Origin: a virus
Length of the DNA stretch: 23,630 bases
Reading direction: 5' to 3' (one strand)
IMG/VR virus record: IMGVR_UViG_3300045929_000084
Coordinates: 1 to 23,630 of that record
The translations under genes were made by a program, and so were the position numbers. This document shows, piece by piece, positions 7,001-14,556 of the stretch. Below the pieces are notes generated by a model. It had not been told where the DNA came from, did no database searches, and saw nothing but the letters and a program-made list of their open reading frames with translations. Within the stretch, counting starts at the first letter, position 1. Each line of letters opens with the position of its first letter.

Positions 7001-7189
7001 TTACTCGATGACCGTCGTCTCGGCCTTGGCGCGCTCGGCGCGGATCTTGGCGATCATCCGCTCGGCATGAGCACGGTTTGCGAGCTTCTCCGACACCGCG
7101 AGCACCTCGCCGTTCCCGGCGACGATGCGATATGACCAGCATTCACGCTGGCGGAACGGTGTGACCTTGCGGACGAGCTCGAAGCGCAT
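7001..7189 (-). CDS. DUF1508/YegP-like small protein
   Basis: This 62-aa protein starts at ATG 7189 with a strong GGGAGGGGAG 4-5 bases upstream, in the 19-base gap after the hub gene. Residues 18-45 (WSYRIVAGNGEVLAVSE, then a basic helix ANRAHAERMIAKI) match the beta-beta-beta-alpha pattern of DUF1508/YegP repeats, where a GNGE turn follows a strand and a K/R-rich helix follows a serine-containing strand. Only one repeat is present. Function of this family is unknown; the location among tail-tip genes suggests either an accessory structural role or a small cytoplasmic protein riding in the operon. The independent Shine-Dalgarno suggests it is well translated. Confidence 0.65.
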   Translation of the reverse strand: MRFELVRKVTPFRQRECWSYRIVAGNGEVLAVSEKLANRAHAERMIAKIRAERAKAETTVIE

Positions 7190-7208
7190 CAGGACTCCCC
7201 TCCCAGGA

Positions 7209-9257
7209 TCAGACGTAGTAGGCCCGCGGCGTCGCGACGACGCCGGTGTGCCCGCCGGCTTCGGTGCACTCGGCCTCGAGGATGTCGCCTTGCACCAGAT
7301 CCTCGAGGAACGTCTCGCGCACCTCGGTTTGCGCGGCGCCGATGGTCGCCGAACCGGCCGAGCTGCCGTTCAGGTTGAGGTGCACGGTCGTGTCGCCGCC
7401 GCCGCCGGGATGCGCCGAGAGGATGATGCCGGTGAGTCGGATGGGGCCGTCGATGGCCGGTGTGCCCGACACGTCCTCGATCACCTCACCGGCCCATGAA
7501 TAGGGTTGGAGTCGTTGCGCCTGCGGGCGGGTGCGTTCGGCGACGCCGAACACGCCCGGTGTCGATGGCGAGGAGAACAGCGACCGCCCGGAGAAGGTGC
7601 CGTTGATCTTCGCTTGCAGTGTGCGCTCCAGGTTCTGCGCCCAGATCTCCCCGCGGGTGACGACCTCGGTCGCCCACGTCGCACGACCGTGGATGTCGAC
7701 CTCGCAGGTGAGGCTCACCACCTTGAGAGGGTCGCCGTCGACGGTCACCTCGTCGGCGACAGCGAAGTCGGTCAGGGGCAGGTCACCACCGGTGGGTTCG
7801 AGGCCGAACGTGACCGATTCTCGGGGCCACGCATTGAGCGCCAGCCACTCTGCGAGGTACTCCTCCACGGCGTCGAGCCGTTCGACGTCGTCGAGGCTCA
7901 AGAACACCTCGCGCACGCCGTACCGTTCGATCGACGTCTCGCCATCGCGTGTCGCGGTGTCGACGAACTGGGTGTGCCCGTCCTTGTAGCGGTAGTGCAC
8001 GGTGTTGGCGAAGTCGCCGCCCTCGTCGCGGTCGAGCTCGGTGGCGTTGACCCCCGGGTCGAACACGACACTGGAGGTGGTGCCACGCATCCCCTTGACC
8101 CAGACGTGGAGTGTCTTGGTGGTGATGTCGACGTCGAAGTCGATGTAGGACTCGGCGAACTGCTCGAGCACCTTGTGGAGGCTGTCGCCGACCTGCACGA
8201 CGAGCTCGGGGATGACGGGGAACGGGTTGTCGTCGGTGTCGTCGGTGTCGGTGCAGCTCAGCGACCAGCCATCCAGCCGGGCCGGCGTCAGGGCTTGCAC
8301 CTCTTCGAGGAGGATGCGGAGGACGTGACCGACGGTGAACCCGGGCCACGGGTCGGGGTCGAGGAGGCATTTCCAGTCGGCGTCGTTCGATTCGAGGATC
8401 TTGGCGCCGAGGCCGTCGGAGCCGGCGTTCTCCCACAAACCGAACAGGAAGCCGGCGTTGTTGACGGGGCCGGGGATGTTCTCGACCATCGCGCCGATGA
8501 CGTGGTCGCCGACGCTTGCCGGCACGTCGAGGTCGTAGGTCTTGTCCCACCCTTGTGTGGCGTGCTCCTCGTTGTACTCGAGGATCTTGATGCCGTCGAA
8601 CCATGTTCGGTGACGGTTGTCGCCAGCGAGGCAGGCGCGGTGGAGACCGGAGTTCGCGACGGTGGCGACCCCACGGAACAGGGCGATGCCGGGGTCGACC
8701 TCTTCGTCTTCTTCCTTCTCGGTCGGCCAGATCCAGTAGATCGTGGGGTCGGGCCAGTCGATCGGCCAGCCGAACAGCAGATTGGGTGGTACGCCGTACT
8801 CGTCCTGGCGGAACTGCTCGAACGGGGTGTCCCAGTCCGTGTCGTCGTAGTAGGGGGAAGCGAAGTTGAACACCCGCGCTGAGCTGTAGGGGTTCGTGAG
8901 GTACCCGAGCTCGGGTTGGACGGTGGCGCGCTGCCAGTCGGCGAGCTGTCCTTGCGATTCGACCACGGTGAGATGGCCGACCTCTTCGTCTGGCGCGACC
9001 ACGGCCTTGCGTTGCCAGGTGATCCGGGTCGTCCAGACCTGGGTGCCGTCGAGCATCCAGCGGAGGTAGCGGCCGGTGGTCAGCTCAGCGAGGAGCGGGT
9101 CGTCGTTGCGGACGGTGACGACGCCGGTCCCGATGCTGTTGAACGCCAGCTGGAAGCCCGCGGTCGTGCCTTGGGCGGTGTAGTCGATCTGGTCACCGGG
9201 GTCCCCTGCTTCATCGGGGGTGTCTCCGACGGTGACGGTGAGTTCCGGGCGGGGCAT
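7209..9257 (-). CDS. Large tail hub/minor tail protein (siphovirus Gp37-like) with carbohydrate-binding-like insertion
   Basis: This 682-aa protein starts at ATG 9257, sharing bases with the preceding stop (TGATG). Residues 1-115 give an N-terminal hub-like domain (GVVTVRNDDPLLAELTTG, then WTTRITWQRK). About 190-275 reads like an inserted beta-sandwich, with FRGVATVANSGLHRACLAGD, a TWFDGIKILEYNE turn and a DHVIGAMVENI strand, as in PA14/galactose-binding modules. From about 300 to 560 the pattern (GHVLRILLEEVQA; DSLHKVLEQFAESYIDFDVD) is that of the ReqiPepy6 Gp37-like tail protein family. Residues 590-682 look like another beta-sandwich ending in TPRAYYV. It probably forms the tail-tip hub beneath the distal tail protein and contributes to host glycan contact. 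It is larger than simple hubs because of the insertion. Confidence 0.8.
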   Translation of the reverse strand: MPRPELTVTVGDTPDEAGDPGDQIDYTAQGTTAGFQLAFNSIGTGVVTVRNDDPLLAELTTGRYLRWMLDGTQVWTTRITWQRKAVVAPDEEVGHLTVVESQGQLADWQRATVQPELGYLTNPYSSARVFNFASPYYDDTDWDTPFEQFRQDEYGVPPNLLFGWPIDWPDPTIYWIWPTEKEEDEEVDPGIALFRGVATVANSGLHRACLAGDNRHRTWFDGIKILEYNEEHATQGWDKTYDLDVPASVGDHVIGAMVENIPGPVNNAGFLFGLWENAGSDGLGAKILESNDADWKCLLDPDPWPGFTVGHVLRILLEEVQALTPARLDGWSLSCTDTDDTDDNPFPVIPELVVQVGDSLHKVLEQFAESYIDFDVDITTKTLHVWVKGMRGTTSSVVFDPGVNATELDRDEGGDFANTVHYRYKDGHTQFVDTATRDGETSIERYGVREVFLSLDDVERLDAVEEYLAEWLALNAWPRESVTFGLEPTGGDLPLTDFAVADEVTVDGDPLKVVSLTCEVDIHGRATWATEVVTRGEIWAQNLERTLQAKINGTFSGRSLFSSPSTPGVFGVAERTRPQAQRLQPYSWAGEVIEDVSGTPAIDGPIRLTGIILSAHPGGGGDTTVHLNLNGSSAGSATIGAAQTEVRETFLEDLVQGDILEAECTEAGGHTGVVATPRAYYV

Positions 9258-9721
9258 CAGCTACCGGAGAGCATCAGTTCGCCCTCGTTGACGCGGATCG
9301 TGATCACGGCCGCGCCGGACACCTCGTCGGATTCCATCCCTGTCACCACCACCTCGGCGGACCATGTGCCTTCGTCGCCGAGCTCGAGGAGCAACAGCCG
9401 GGTGCCGTCTCCACCGGGGTCAGCGACGATCTCGTCTTTCAGGTGGCCGATGTTGCGGATCCAGCCGTAGCGGAGGTCGGTGTGCGGGTTGCCTTCCCAG
9501 TCGAGGTGGTTCTCGACGTCGAGCCGGATGGAGCGTTCCGTCTCGTCCGCTCGTGCGGGGTTCGCGATGCGCCCCGGGTCGAGCGGGATGATCGTGCCTT
9601 CACCGCCGCGGCGCGCTGCCGGGTCCCAGAGCTCCATGCGGTTGGCGTGGGACCACGCTGGCGTGTCGAGCGGAACGCCGTCGATCGACGCGTAGAGCTC
9701 CTCGGTGATCACGTAGGGCAT
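9257..9721 (-). CDS. Distal tail-like minor tail protein
   Basis: This 154-aa protein starts at ATG 9721, directly after the tape-measure TGA, with GGGGG about 8 bases upstream. It is beta-rich, with MPYVITEELYASIDGVPLDT at the start, LRYGWIRNIGHLKDEIV in the middle and a VITIRVNEGELMLSG finish. I do not recognise diagnostic residues. The assignment comes from the invariant siphovirus order tape measure, distal tail protein, hub. It would form the ring linking tube to tail tip. It is shorter than classical Dit proteins (usually above 200 aa), so it may contain only the ring domain. Confidence 0.65.
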   Translation of the reverse strand: MPYVITEELYASIDGVPLDTPAWSHANRMELWDPAARRGGEGTIIPLDPGRIANPARADETERSIRLDVENHLDWEGNPHTDLRYGWIRNIGHLKDEIVADPGGDGTRLLLLELGDEGTWSAEVVVTGMESDEVSGAAVITIRVNEGELMLSGS

Positions 9722-11983
9722 TCAGGCTGCCCCCCTGATCAAGAACTCCATGTCCCGGAACCGGCGGACCGTCTGTTCTGCGGTGGCGCGGGGGTTGCGT
9801 GTCTCGTTGATCATGATCGCACCGACGGAGAACCCCGCGCCCGTGGAGCCGGCGGCGACCTCGGAGCGGGAGAGGACCCTCTCGCCGCCTTGGAGGATGG
9901 CGAGCATCTCGTCGTTGGCGTTGCCGGGGATCATCCCGCCGCTGTGCAGTTTCGGCAGTCGGGGGACGTCGGGGAACACGTCGTCGATCGAACGGCCTCC
10001 GATGAACGGGACCCAGTCGGAGATCGACACGCCGAAGTCCAACGAGTTCCACAGGTCGATCATCGTGTTCAGAACCCACCACAACGGGTTCAGGAACACC
10101 GCCTTGTAGGCCTCGAACATCAGCCCGGCGACGTGTGTCGGCACTTGCGTGACGATCCCCCACCACGATTCGACTGCGATCCCGGCGAACCATTTCAGCG
10201 CGTCGACCACCACTTTCGACTGGGTCAACACGTTGGTCTTCCAGATCGAGAACACGGTCCCCCAGAACTCGCCCGAGGTGAGAACGGCCGCCGCTGCGGT
10301 GCCGGCGGATTGGAACACCCCTGTCAGGATGCTCGACAGCGCAGGGGCTCCCGTTTCGTCCCACCACGTTCGCAGCGGGGCGAGCACACGTGTCTCGCCG
10401 TTCGCGTTCCACCACTCCATGAGCGCGTCCCAGCCGCGGCCGAGCGCGTCGAGGGCTTGGGTGCCGTACCGGTCCCACAACGCGGACAGCTCGTCGACGA
10501 CCGCCGACAGTTGGGACTTGACGCCCTCGAACCCGCCGGTTTGGAACGCGGCGAGAAGCGAGCCGGGCTCGAGCTTGCGTCGGATGGATTCCAGCGCCGT
10601 TCCGAGGTTGTCGTTGAGGACGTTGCCGGTGTCGACTGCGGCCGAGTCGAGCTTGCCGAGCCTCGCGGCCGCTTCGGAGGGGTCCAACGCGAACAGTGCG
10701 TCGCCGAGGTCTTCGGCTTGGGTGCCGAACAGCGCTACCGCCGTTTGGGACCTCTTGACGGGGTCTTCGATGGCGCGGAGCTTGTCAAGCGTCTCGTCGA
10801 GCGCGCTGGCCGCGGATTCGCCACCGGCGCCGATGCGTTCGGCCATCTCGCGGGCGTCGAGCCCGAGTGCGGCGAAGCCTTGCGCGGTCAGTTCCGTCCC
10901 GTCGACGGCGCGGATGCTGAACTCCTTGAAGGCGTCGGCGACGATGTCGAGGTCGCGCGCGCCGGCGTCGAAGCCTTGGTCGAGCAGCCCGAGGGCTGCA
11001 GCCCCGCCGAGGCCGAGCTTGCGGAACTGGGTCGAGTACTCGTTGACCGTGTCGAGCAGGTCTTGCGCCGGGTCGCCGGTCTCCTGGAAGCCTCGGGTCA
11101 GTAGGTCGAACGCTTCGTCGACCCCGCCGACCAGACCGGTGCGGACGAGGGTTGCGACCGCGCGTGCCGTTTCGGTGGCGTCAGCGGAGAATGTCGTCTG
11201 GAAGTTGAGGAACTTCTCGGCTAGCGCTCGCAGCTCGGCGTCACCGGCGTCCTCTGGGAGAATGTTGGTGGTGAGGATGGCACGGAGCGTGTCGTTGATC
11301 TCGCCGACGCTTTCGCCGAATGCGTCGGCGTACAAGCCTCCGGCGATTGCTCCAAGCCGTTGCTGCTCGTCGGGGTTGAAGATGCCGACCTGTGCGGCGA
11401 GAAGGTCGGACTCGACACCGCGCTGGATCGCGTCGCTTATGCCGTCGACGATCGCGACGCCCGCGAGCACACCGGCGGCCACGCCCGCGGACGCGACGAC
11501 ACCGGTGATGACCGACGAGATCTCGGAACTTTTGGAGCTAAGACCTTCGGTGACCCCGCCGCCGAGGTCCGACCCCGCCCGTTCGCCCTGGGTGGCCAGC
11601 GACCCTGTGTCGAGGTCCAATCGGATCTTCTGCTCGAGAGCCGACTTGGCCGACGCCACTTCTTGCTTCGCTCGGGCGAGCTTGGCCTCGAGGTCGCCGG
11701 TGTCGATCTCGAGGGTCCGTTTCTCCTTGAGCTCGGCGGTGAGGGAGGCGACGTCGCGTTCGGCCCGTTCGAGGTCGCGTGTGAACGACGCTGCGTCGCG
11801 GCCGAGATCGGCCAGGCCGGCGCCCTTGACGCCGTCGGCCAACGACGCGCCGATCGACTCGCCAACGTTCTCCGCGGCACGGGAGAGCGGTCGGAGTGAG
11901 CCGGACAGTTCTTTGCCGATCGCCTGCTGGAAGCCCTTGAATGACGGGATGACCGGGATGGAGGCGTAGCCGACTGTCGTCAC
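9722..11983 (-). CDS. Tail tape measure protein
   Basis: This 753-aa protein starts at GTG 11983, one base after the stop of the GT chaperone frame. Residues 62-121 are a charged coiled coil with two repeated LEIDTGDLEA / RLDLDTGSLA segments. A glycine/alanine-rich hydrophobic region follows at 157-180. The middle (about 190-480) is helical and typical of phage tape measures (TRGFQETGDPAQDLLDTVNE). A tryptophan-rich hydrophobic part spans about 500-640, and the end contains the standard LHSGGMIPG and LQGGERVLSRSEV motifs. It sets tail length and is ejected with DNA. At roughly 0.15 nm per residue the tail would be about 110 nm. No lysozyme or peptidase domain is seen. Confidence 0.95.
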   Translation of the reverse strand: MTTVGYASIPVIPSFKGFQQAIGKELSGSLRPLSRAAENVGESIGASLADGVKGAGLADLGRDAASFTRDLERAERDVASLTAELKEKRTLEIDTGDLEAKLARAKQEVASAKSALEQKIRLDLDTGSLATQGERAGSDLGGGVTEGLSSKSSEISSVITGVVASAGVAAGVLAGVAIVDGISDAIQRGVESDLLAAQVGIFNPDEQQRLGAIAGGLYADAFGESVGEINDTLRAILTTNILPEDAGDAELRALAEKFLNFQTTFSADATETARAVATLVRTGLVGGVDEAFDLLTRGFQETGDPAQDLLDTVNEYSTQFRKLGLGGAAALGLLDQGFDAGARDLDIVADAFKEFSIRAVDGTELTAQGFAALGLDAREMAERIGAGGESAASALDETLDKLRAIEDPVKRSQTAVALFGTQAEDLGDALFALDPSEAAARLGKLDSAAVDTGNVLNDNLGTALESIRRKLEPGSLLAAFQTGGFEGVKSQLSAVVDELSALWDRYGTQALDALGRGWDALMEWWNANGETRVLAPLRTWWDETGAPALSSILTGVFQSAGTAAAAVLTSGEFWGTVFSIWKTNVLTQSKVVVDALKWFAGIAVESWWGIVTQVPTHVAGLMFEAYKAVFLNPLWWVLNTMIDLWNSLDFGVSISDWVPFIGGRSIDDVFPDVPRLPKLHSGGMIPGNANDEMLAILQGGERVLSRSEVAAGSTGAGFSVGAIMINETRNPRATAEQTVRRFRDMEFLIRGAA

Positions 11984-11984
11984 G

Positions 11985-12655
11985 TCAGAGCCTCCCTTCG
12001 GCGATCGCTTTGCGTCGCTCTCGGGCCCGCCGGCGGGCGTCGTCGAGCTTCGCCTTGCGCTGTTTGGTCATCCGTCGCGGCTTCCGTTTCGGCCGATCCG
12101 GGTGCGGCTTGGGGTTCTTCACGCCCGCGGAGCCGGCCACTTGGCGTCGGAGCTCGTCGAGAAGATGTTCGGACCGCGTCCACCCACCGCCGAGCGCGGA
12201 GTCGGCAGGGAGGTGCTTGACGCGGACCAGCACCATGCGCAACGTCAACCGTCGGACGCCGTCCGCGTCGAAGCGGTAGAGGTCGCGAAGGTCGCAGTGG
12301 TAGAAGCGAGCAAGGTCGGCCTCCAACGCGTCGCGCTGCTCTCGCAGGATGGCGAGGAGGCCGGCTATTCCCCCGCGTCACCGAAGCCGTAGAGCTTGGC
12401 GACCTGTTCGGTGAACACGGCGAAGTCGGAGACCTTCGGTTTGCGGCCGTGGTTGCGGATGAACGCCCGACACATCTCGTCGTACGTGCTGCGCCCGACG
12501 AGGTTGACGAGAAACGTTGCGCCTTTGGCGTTCTCGAACGCTTCGAGCGCGTCCATGTCCCACTCGTCGACCGAGGAGGGCACCACAACCTCGATGCCCT
12601 CCCAGATCGTCGACTGCGTGAGCCCGTCGGCCTCGACGCGTACCGGGTCGCTCAC
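11985..12655 (-). CDS. Tail assembly chaperone GT, made by -1 frameshift
   Basis: The second open frame (about 12377-11985) has no credible start of its own: its first possible codon is a TTG at 12326 with no ribosome site. It is in the -1 frame relative to the G protein, and reading from G through a GCGGGGGAA slip gives a 223-aa fusion whose junction reads FGDAG-GIAGLLAILREQRD, a sensible continuous helix. The T part begins with an amphipathic helix, has a DLRDLYRFD motif and ends in a strongly basic tail (KPRRMTKQRKAKLDDARRR). In lambda-like phages gpG/gpGT coat the tape measure and recruit tube subunits during tail assembly, and the frameshift sets their ratio. Position right before the tape measure is canonical. 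Confidence 0.85.
12365..12655 (-). CDS. Tail assembly chaperone G (unshifted product)
   Basis: This 96-aa acidic protein starts at GTG 12655, overlapping the major tail protein stop (GTGA), and terminates at TAG 12367-12365. Helical segments with DMDALEAFENAKGATFLVNL (33-52) and a basic FIRNHGRKPKVSDFAVF stretch (65-81) fit actinophage tail assembly chaperones. It is the abundant product of the G/GT pair, expected to wrap the tape measure and not to stay in the finished virion. A much longer in-frame extension to 12988 is a shadow of the tail tube gene and is rejected. Confidence 0.85.
   Translation of the reverse strand: MSDPVRVEADGLTQSTIWEGIEVVVPSSVDEWDMDALEAFENAKGATFLVNLVGRSTYDEMCRAFIRNHGRKPKVSDFAVFTEQVAKLYGFGDAGE
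12368..12374 (-). promoter_or_regulatory. Putative programmed -1 frameshift site (GGGGGAA)
   Basis: Minus-strand codons are GAC GCG GGG GAA TAG. The -1 frame has a TGA at 12380-12378 and the zero frame stops at 12367-12365, so any -1 shift must occur in the 11 bases between. Those bases contain a run of five G followed by AA. After a -1 slip the GGG codon re-pairs perfectly; GAA re-pairs to GGA with a mismatch at its middle base, so the site is close to, but not a perfect match of, the X XXY YYZ rule. Slippage may occur mainly in the P site. Confidence 0.75.
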
Positions 12656-13173
12656 GATGCCGGGTTCGGCTGTTCGTCGAACAGCACACCATCGGCGTCG
12701 GGGAAGATCGTGGCGATGAGCGGGTAGACCGTGACGTCGCTCTCGGTCTCGCTGTAGGAGCCGTTGACCGCGACCTCGGCCTGGTAGGACGAGATGAGGC
12801 GACGAACCGCGGTCCCCTCGCGCGTCTCGAACGCGATCTTGATGCGTGCCGGCCGCGGCACGATCAGCTCGCCCGGGCCGGACCCGGGCCACAGCAGCGA
12901 GCGTGTCGTCGCGTTGTACTCGAGCGGGGTGAAGGCGACGGTGTACTTGAAGTTGCGTCGCAGGGTGCGTACGAGGATGCCGCCCCACGCGAACCGGTCG
13001 GTCTGGTCTTCCTCGCGGGTGTGCTCGAAGCCGGCGTCGCCGTCGAGCAGGCCCACAAGATCCCAGTCCGCCGAGAACGGGGTGTCCTCGTCGGCAGGGG
13101 TTGCTGCGACCAGCGAGCCGACGTACACGTCAGCCTCGGTCCAATGATCTGCATTCGCCGGATCGCCGGCCAT
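12652..13173 (-). CDS. Major tail (tube) protein
   Basis: This 173-aa protein starts at ATG 13173 with an ideal AGGAGG 4 bases upstream; the longer open frame to 13485 is discarded as an arginine-rich shadow. The sequence begins MAGDPANADHWTEADVYVGS, is acidic and beta-rich (FAWGGILVRTLRRNFKYTVAFT; IKIAFETREGTAVRRLISSY), and ends in DADGVLFDEQPNPAS. Size, order (tail terminator before, G/GT chaperones after) and its own strong ribosome site all support the tail tube subunit, the most abundant tail protein. It lacks the C-terminal Ig-like decoration domain present in some actinophage tube proteins. Confidence 0.85.
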   Translation of the reverse strand: MAGDPANADHWTEADVYVGSLVAATPADEDTPFSADWDLVGLLDGDAGFEHTREEDQTDRFAWGGILVRTLRRNFKYTVAFTPLEYNATTRSLLWPGSGPGELIVPRPARIKIAFETREGTAVRRLISSYQAEVAVNGSYSETESDVTVYPLIATIFPDADGVLFDEQPNPAS

Positions 13174-13177
13174 GATG

Positions 13178-13183
13178 CCTCCT
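13178..13183 (-). promoter_or_regulatory. Strong ribosome binding site of the major tail protein
   Basis: AGGAGG lies 4 bases before ATG 13173 and overlaps the TAG stop of the tail terminator. It marks one of the few places in the morphogenesis run where the 4-base-overlap pattern is broken by an independent perfect Shine-Dalgarno, consistent with high expression of the tube subunit. Confidence 0.75.
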
Positions 13184-13601
13184 AGCTTCCGCTGTTGGCG
13201 GGTTCGGATCGGACGGCTACCCGGAGGGTCACCGACGCGATTTCTGCGTTGGTCTGGTCGTCGCGTGCGGGGAGCACGCCGGTCAGGGGTCGGATGGTGG
13301 AGATCGTGTCGCCGCCGCCGTACGCGACGAGGAGCCCCTCGGCGAGCGCGGCGAGGCGCTTCGCTTCGGTTGTGGTGGACGCGCGAGCGACGATGCGGAT
13401 GGTCGGGTACGCGACGACGGGCCAGGTCTGGTCGGGGGTGCCGTCCGAGGCGACCTCGAGATGTGAGGTCGTGCCCGGCTTCCACCCGTTCGGCACGCCG
13501 ACCGCGACGGTGACGGTCTCGCCGGCGTCGTCGAGCAGTTCGGTGAGCAGATCGACGACGGCTCGTTGCGCGTCGGGGAATGTCACCTGTGGTCGCGTCA
13601 T
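13182..13601 (-). CDS. Tail terminator-like protein
   Basis: This 139-aa protein starts at ATG 13601, overlapping the previous stop (ATGA). An N-terminal helix FPDAQRAVVDLLTELLDDAG (8-27) is followed by the strands VTVAVGVPNGWKP, WPVVAYPTIRIVARAS and, after a helix EAKRLAALAEGLLVAYGG, ASVTLRVAVRSEP. That alpha/beta order, with the first helix using an FPD motif, is characteristic of actinophage tail terminators, which cap the tube at the head-proximal end. The location between gp10-like neck protein and tube gene agrees. Confidence 0.8.
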   Translation of the reverse strand: MTRPQVTFPDAQRAVVDLLTELLDDAGETVTVAVGVPNGWKPGTTSHLEVASDGTPDQTWPVVAYPTIRIVARASTTTEAKRLAALAEGLLVAYGGGDTISTIRPLTGVLPARDDQTNAEIASVTLRVAVRSEPANSGS

Positions 13602-13861
13602 TGCTTGCGCACCTCGAGTCCGGCGGCGGCGGCGGCGCGGGTGAGAGTCCCGTCGCGGGCCTGGAGGAGCAGCGCCTGGGGTTCGCGGATGGTGACGGAG
13701 GACGCGACGCGGTCGGTCGTGTAGTCGTCGACGACGATGTCGAGGTCGGGGTCGAGGTTGTCGGCGATCTTCTCGGCGTTGCGGTGGACGAGTTTCGCCA
13801 GCTCGGGGTCCTTGAGGAGTTGCGCGGTGCCGCGCCGGTCGGGCTTGTAGGTGGCTCTCAT
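13598..13861 (-). CDS. HK97 gp10-like neck/tail-completion protein
   Basis: This short 87-aa protein starts at ATG 13861, overlapping the glycosyltransferase stop (ATGA). A longer frame to 14221 runs through the glycosyltransferase in another phase and is rejected. The sequence begins MRATYKPDRRGTAQLLKDPE with a helix ELAKLVHRNAEKIADNLD, then a VVDDYTTDRVASSVTIREPQ strand region and a final basic LTRAAAAAGLEVRKQ. This is the compact arrangement of actinophage gp10-like proteins located just before the tail terminator. It likely completes the neck. Confidence 0.7.
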   Translation of the reverse strand: MRATYKPDRRGTAQLLKDPELAKLVHRNAEKIADNLDPDLDIVVDDYTTDRVASSVTIREPQALLLQARDGTLTRAAAAAGLEVRKQ

Positions 13862-14556
13862 CGGGCGACCCTCCCGGCTTGCTGGGCGAGGCGTTGGCGT
13901 GACCGGTCGAGGCGGGCGGTGTCGCCGATAGGCACTACCTCTCCTGACCAGTCGACCGACAAGGCGGAGACGTCGGTGCCGGCGAAGCGGTGGGCAGTGC
14001 GCCGCTGGTTGTGGCCGGTGACGAGCGAGTCGTCGCCGCGGTGATCGACGAGGGAGGGCCACGAGTACCAGCAGGCGGTCCCGTGCTTCTCGAACCACCG
14101 CGACACGCGACGGTCGTAGTTCTGGATGGTGGAGTGCCGATACCAGGCGGCAAGGTCGTCGATTGTGGCTGTGGGAACGACGATGGCGGGTCCCCAGTAG
14201 ACGCCCTCCATCGTGAGCCACGACACCCCGTCACCAGCGGCTTCGACGGCTCGCTCGACGCTGCGTCGGAACGGGCGAACCCGTCCGACGTACAAGCTGA
14301 CGGGCGCGTCGGCGGGGACGTGCTCGAGCGCTTGTTCGGTGCCGGCGAGGAGGTCTCTGCAGGCGACGGCGTCGTCTTGGATGACGAGGTGATGAGTTGC
14401 GGCCGGGTCGTAGGCGCACATGGCGCGGATCCCGGTGTCGTGGCGGTCGTTGTGTTCGTCCCACACCACCTGCGCCGGACGGTCGAGGGACTCGACGAGC
14501 TCGGTGACCATCGCCTCGCGGCGTGGGTGGGCCATCACCACGACCGACAGGGTCAC
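13858..14556 (-). CDS. Glycosyltransferase-like protein (GT-A-type), second of the cassette
   Basis: This 232-aa protein starts at GTG 14556, overlapping the preceding stop (GTGA). An N-terminal strand LSVVVMAHPRREAMV (3-17) and a VVWDEHNDRHDTGIRAM segment (30-46) precede LVIQDDAVAC (57-66), where the QDD pair has the position of a nucleotide-sugar/metal-binding DXD motif. WYSWPSLVDHRGDDSLV (163-179) resembles the acceptor-side PSLVxHxG element of GT25-like enzymes. It probably transfers an activated sugar to an acceptor in the host cytoplasm. Given its place between head-closure and neck genes, a virion protein is a plausible acceptor, but host glycan or teichoic-type polymers are possible. 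Confidence 0.75.
   Translation of the reverse strand: MTLSVVVMAHPRREAMVTELVESLDRPAQVVWDEHNDRHDTGIRAMCAYDPAATHHLVIQDDAVACRDLLAGTEQALEHVPADAPVSLYVGRVRPFRRSVERAVEAAGDGVSWLTMEGVYWGPAIVVPTATIDDLAAWYRHSTIQNYDRRVSRWFEKHGTACWYSWPSLVDHRGDDSLVTGHNQRRTAHRFAGTDVSALSVDWSGEVVPIGDTARLDRSRQRLAQQAGRVAR

Noticed and set aside
7506-8882. Long plus-strand ORF (458 aa) opposite the hub gene
   Set aside because: It is an antisense shadow of the GC-rich hub CDS: valine/aspartate/glycine-biased, no recognisable motifs, no ribosome site; the minus-strand frame gives a coherent tail protein.
9443-11104. Long plus-strand ORF (553 aa) opposite the distal tail and tape measure genes
   Set aside because: Antisense shadow with biased composition; the opposite strand has clear tape-measure motifs.
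10149-11969. Plus-strand ORF (606 aa) rich in serine, alanine and proline
   Set aside because: Low-complexity reverse reading of the tape measure coding sequence; no domain.
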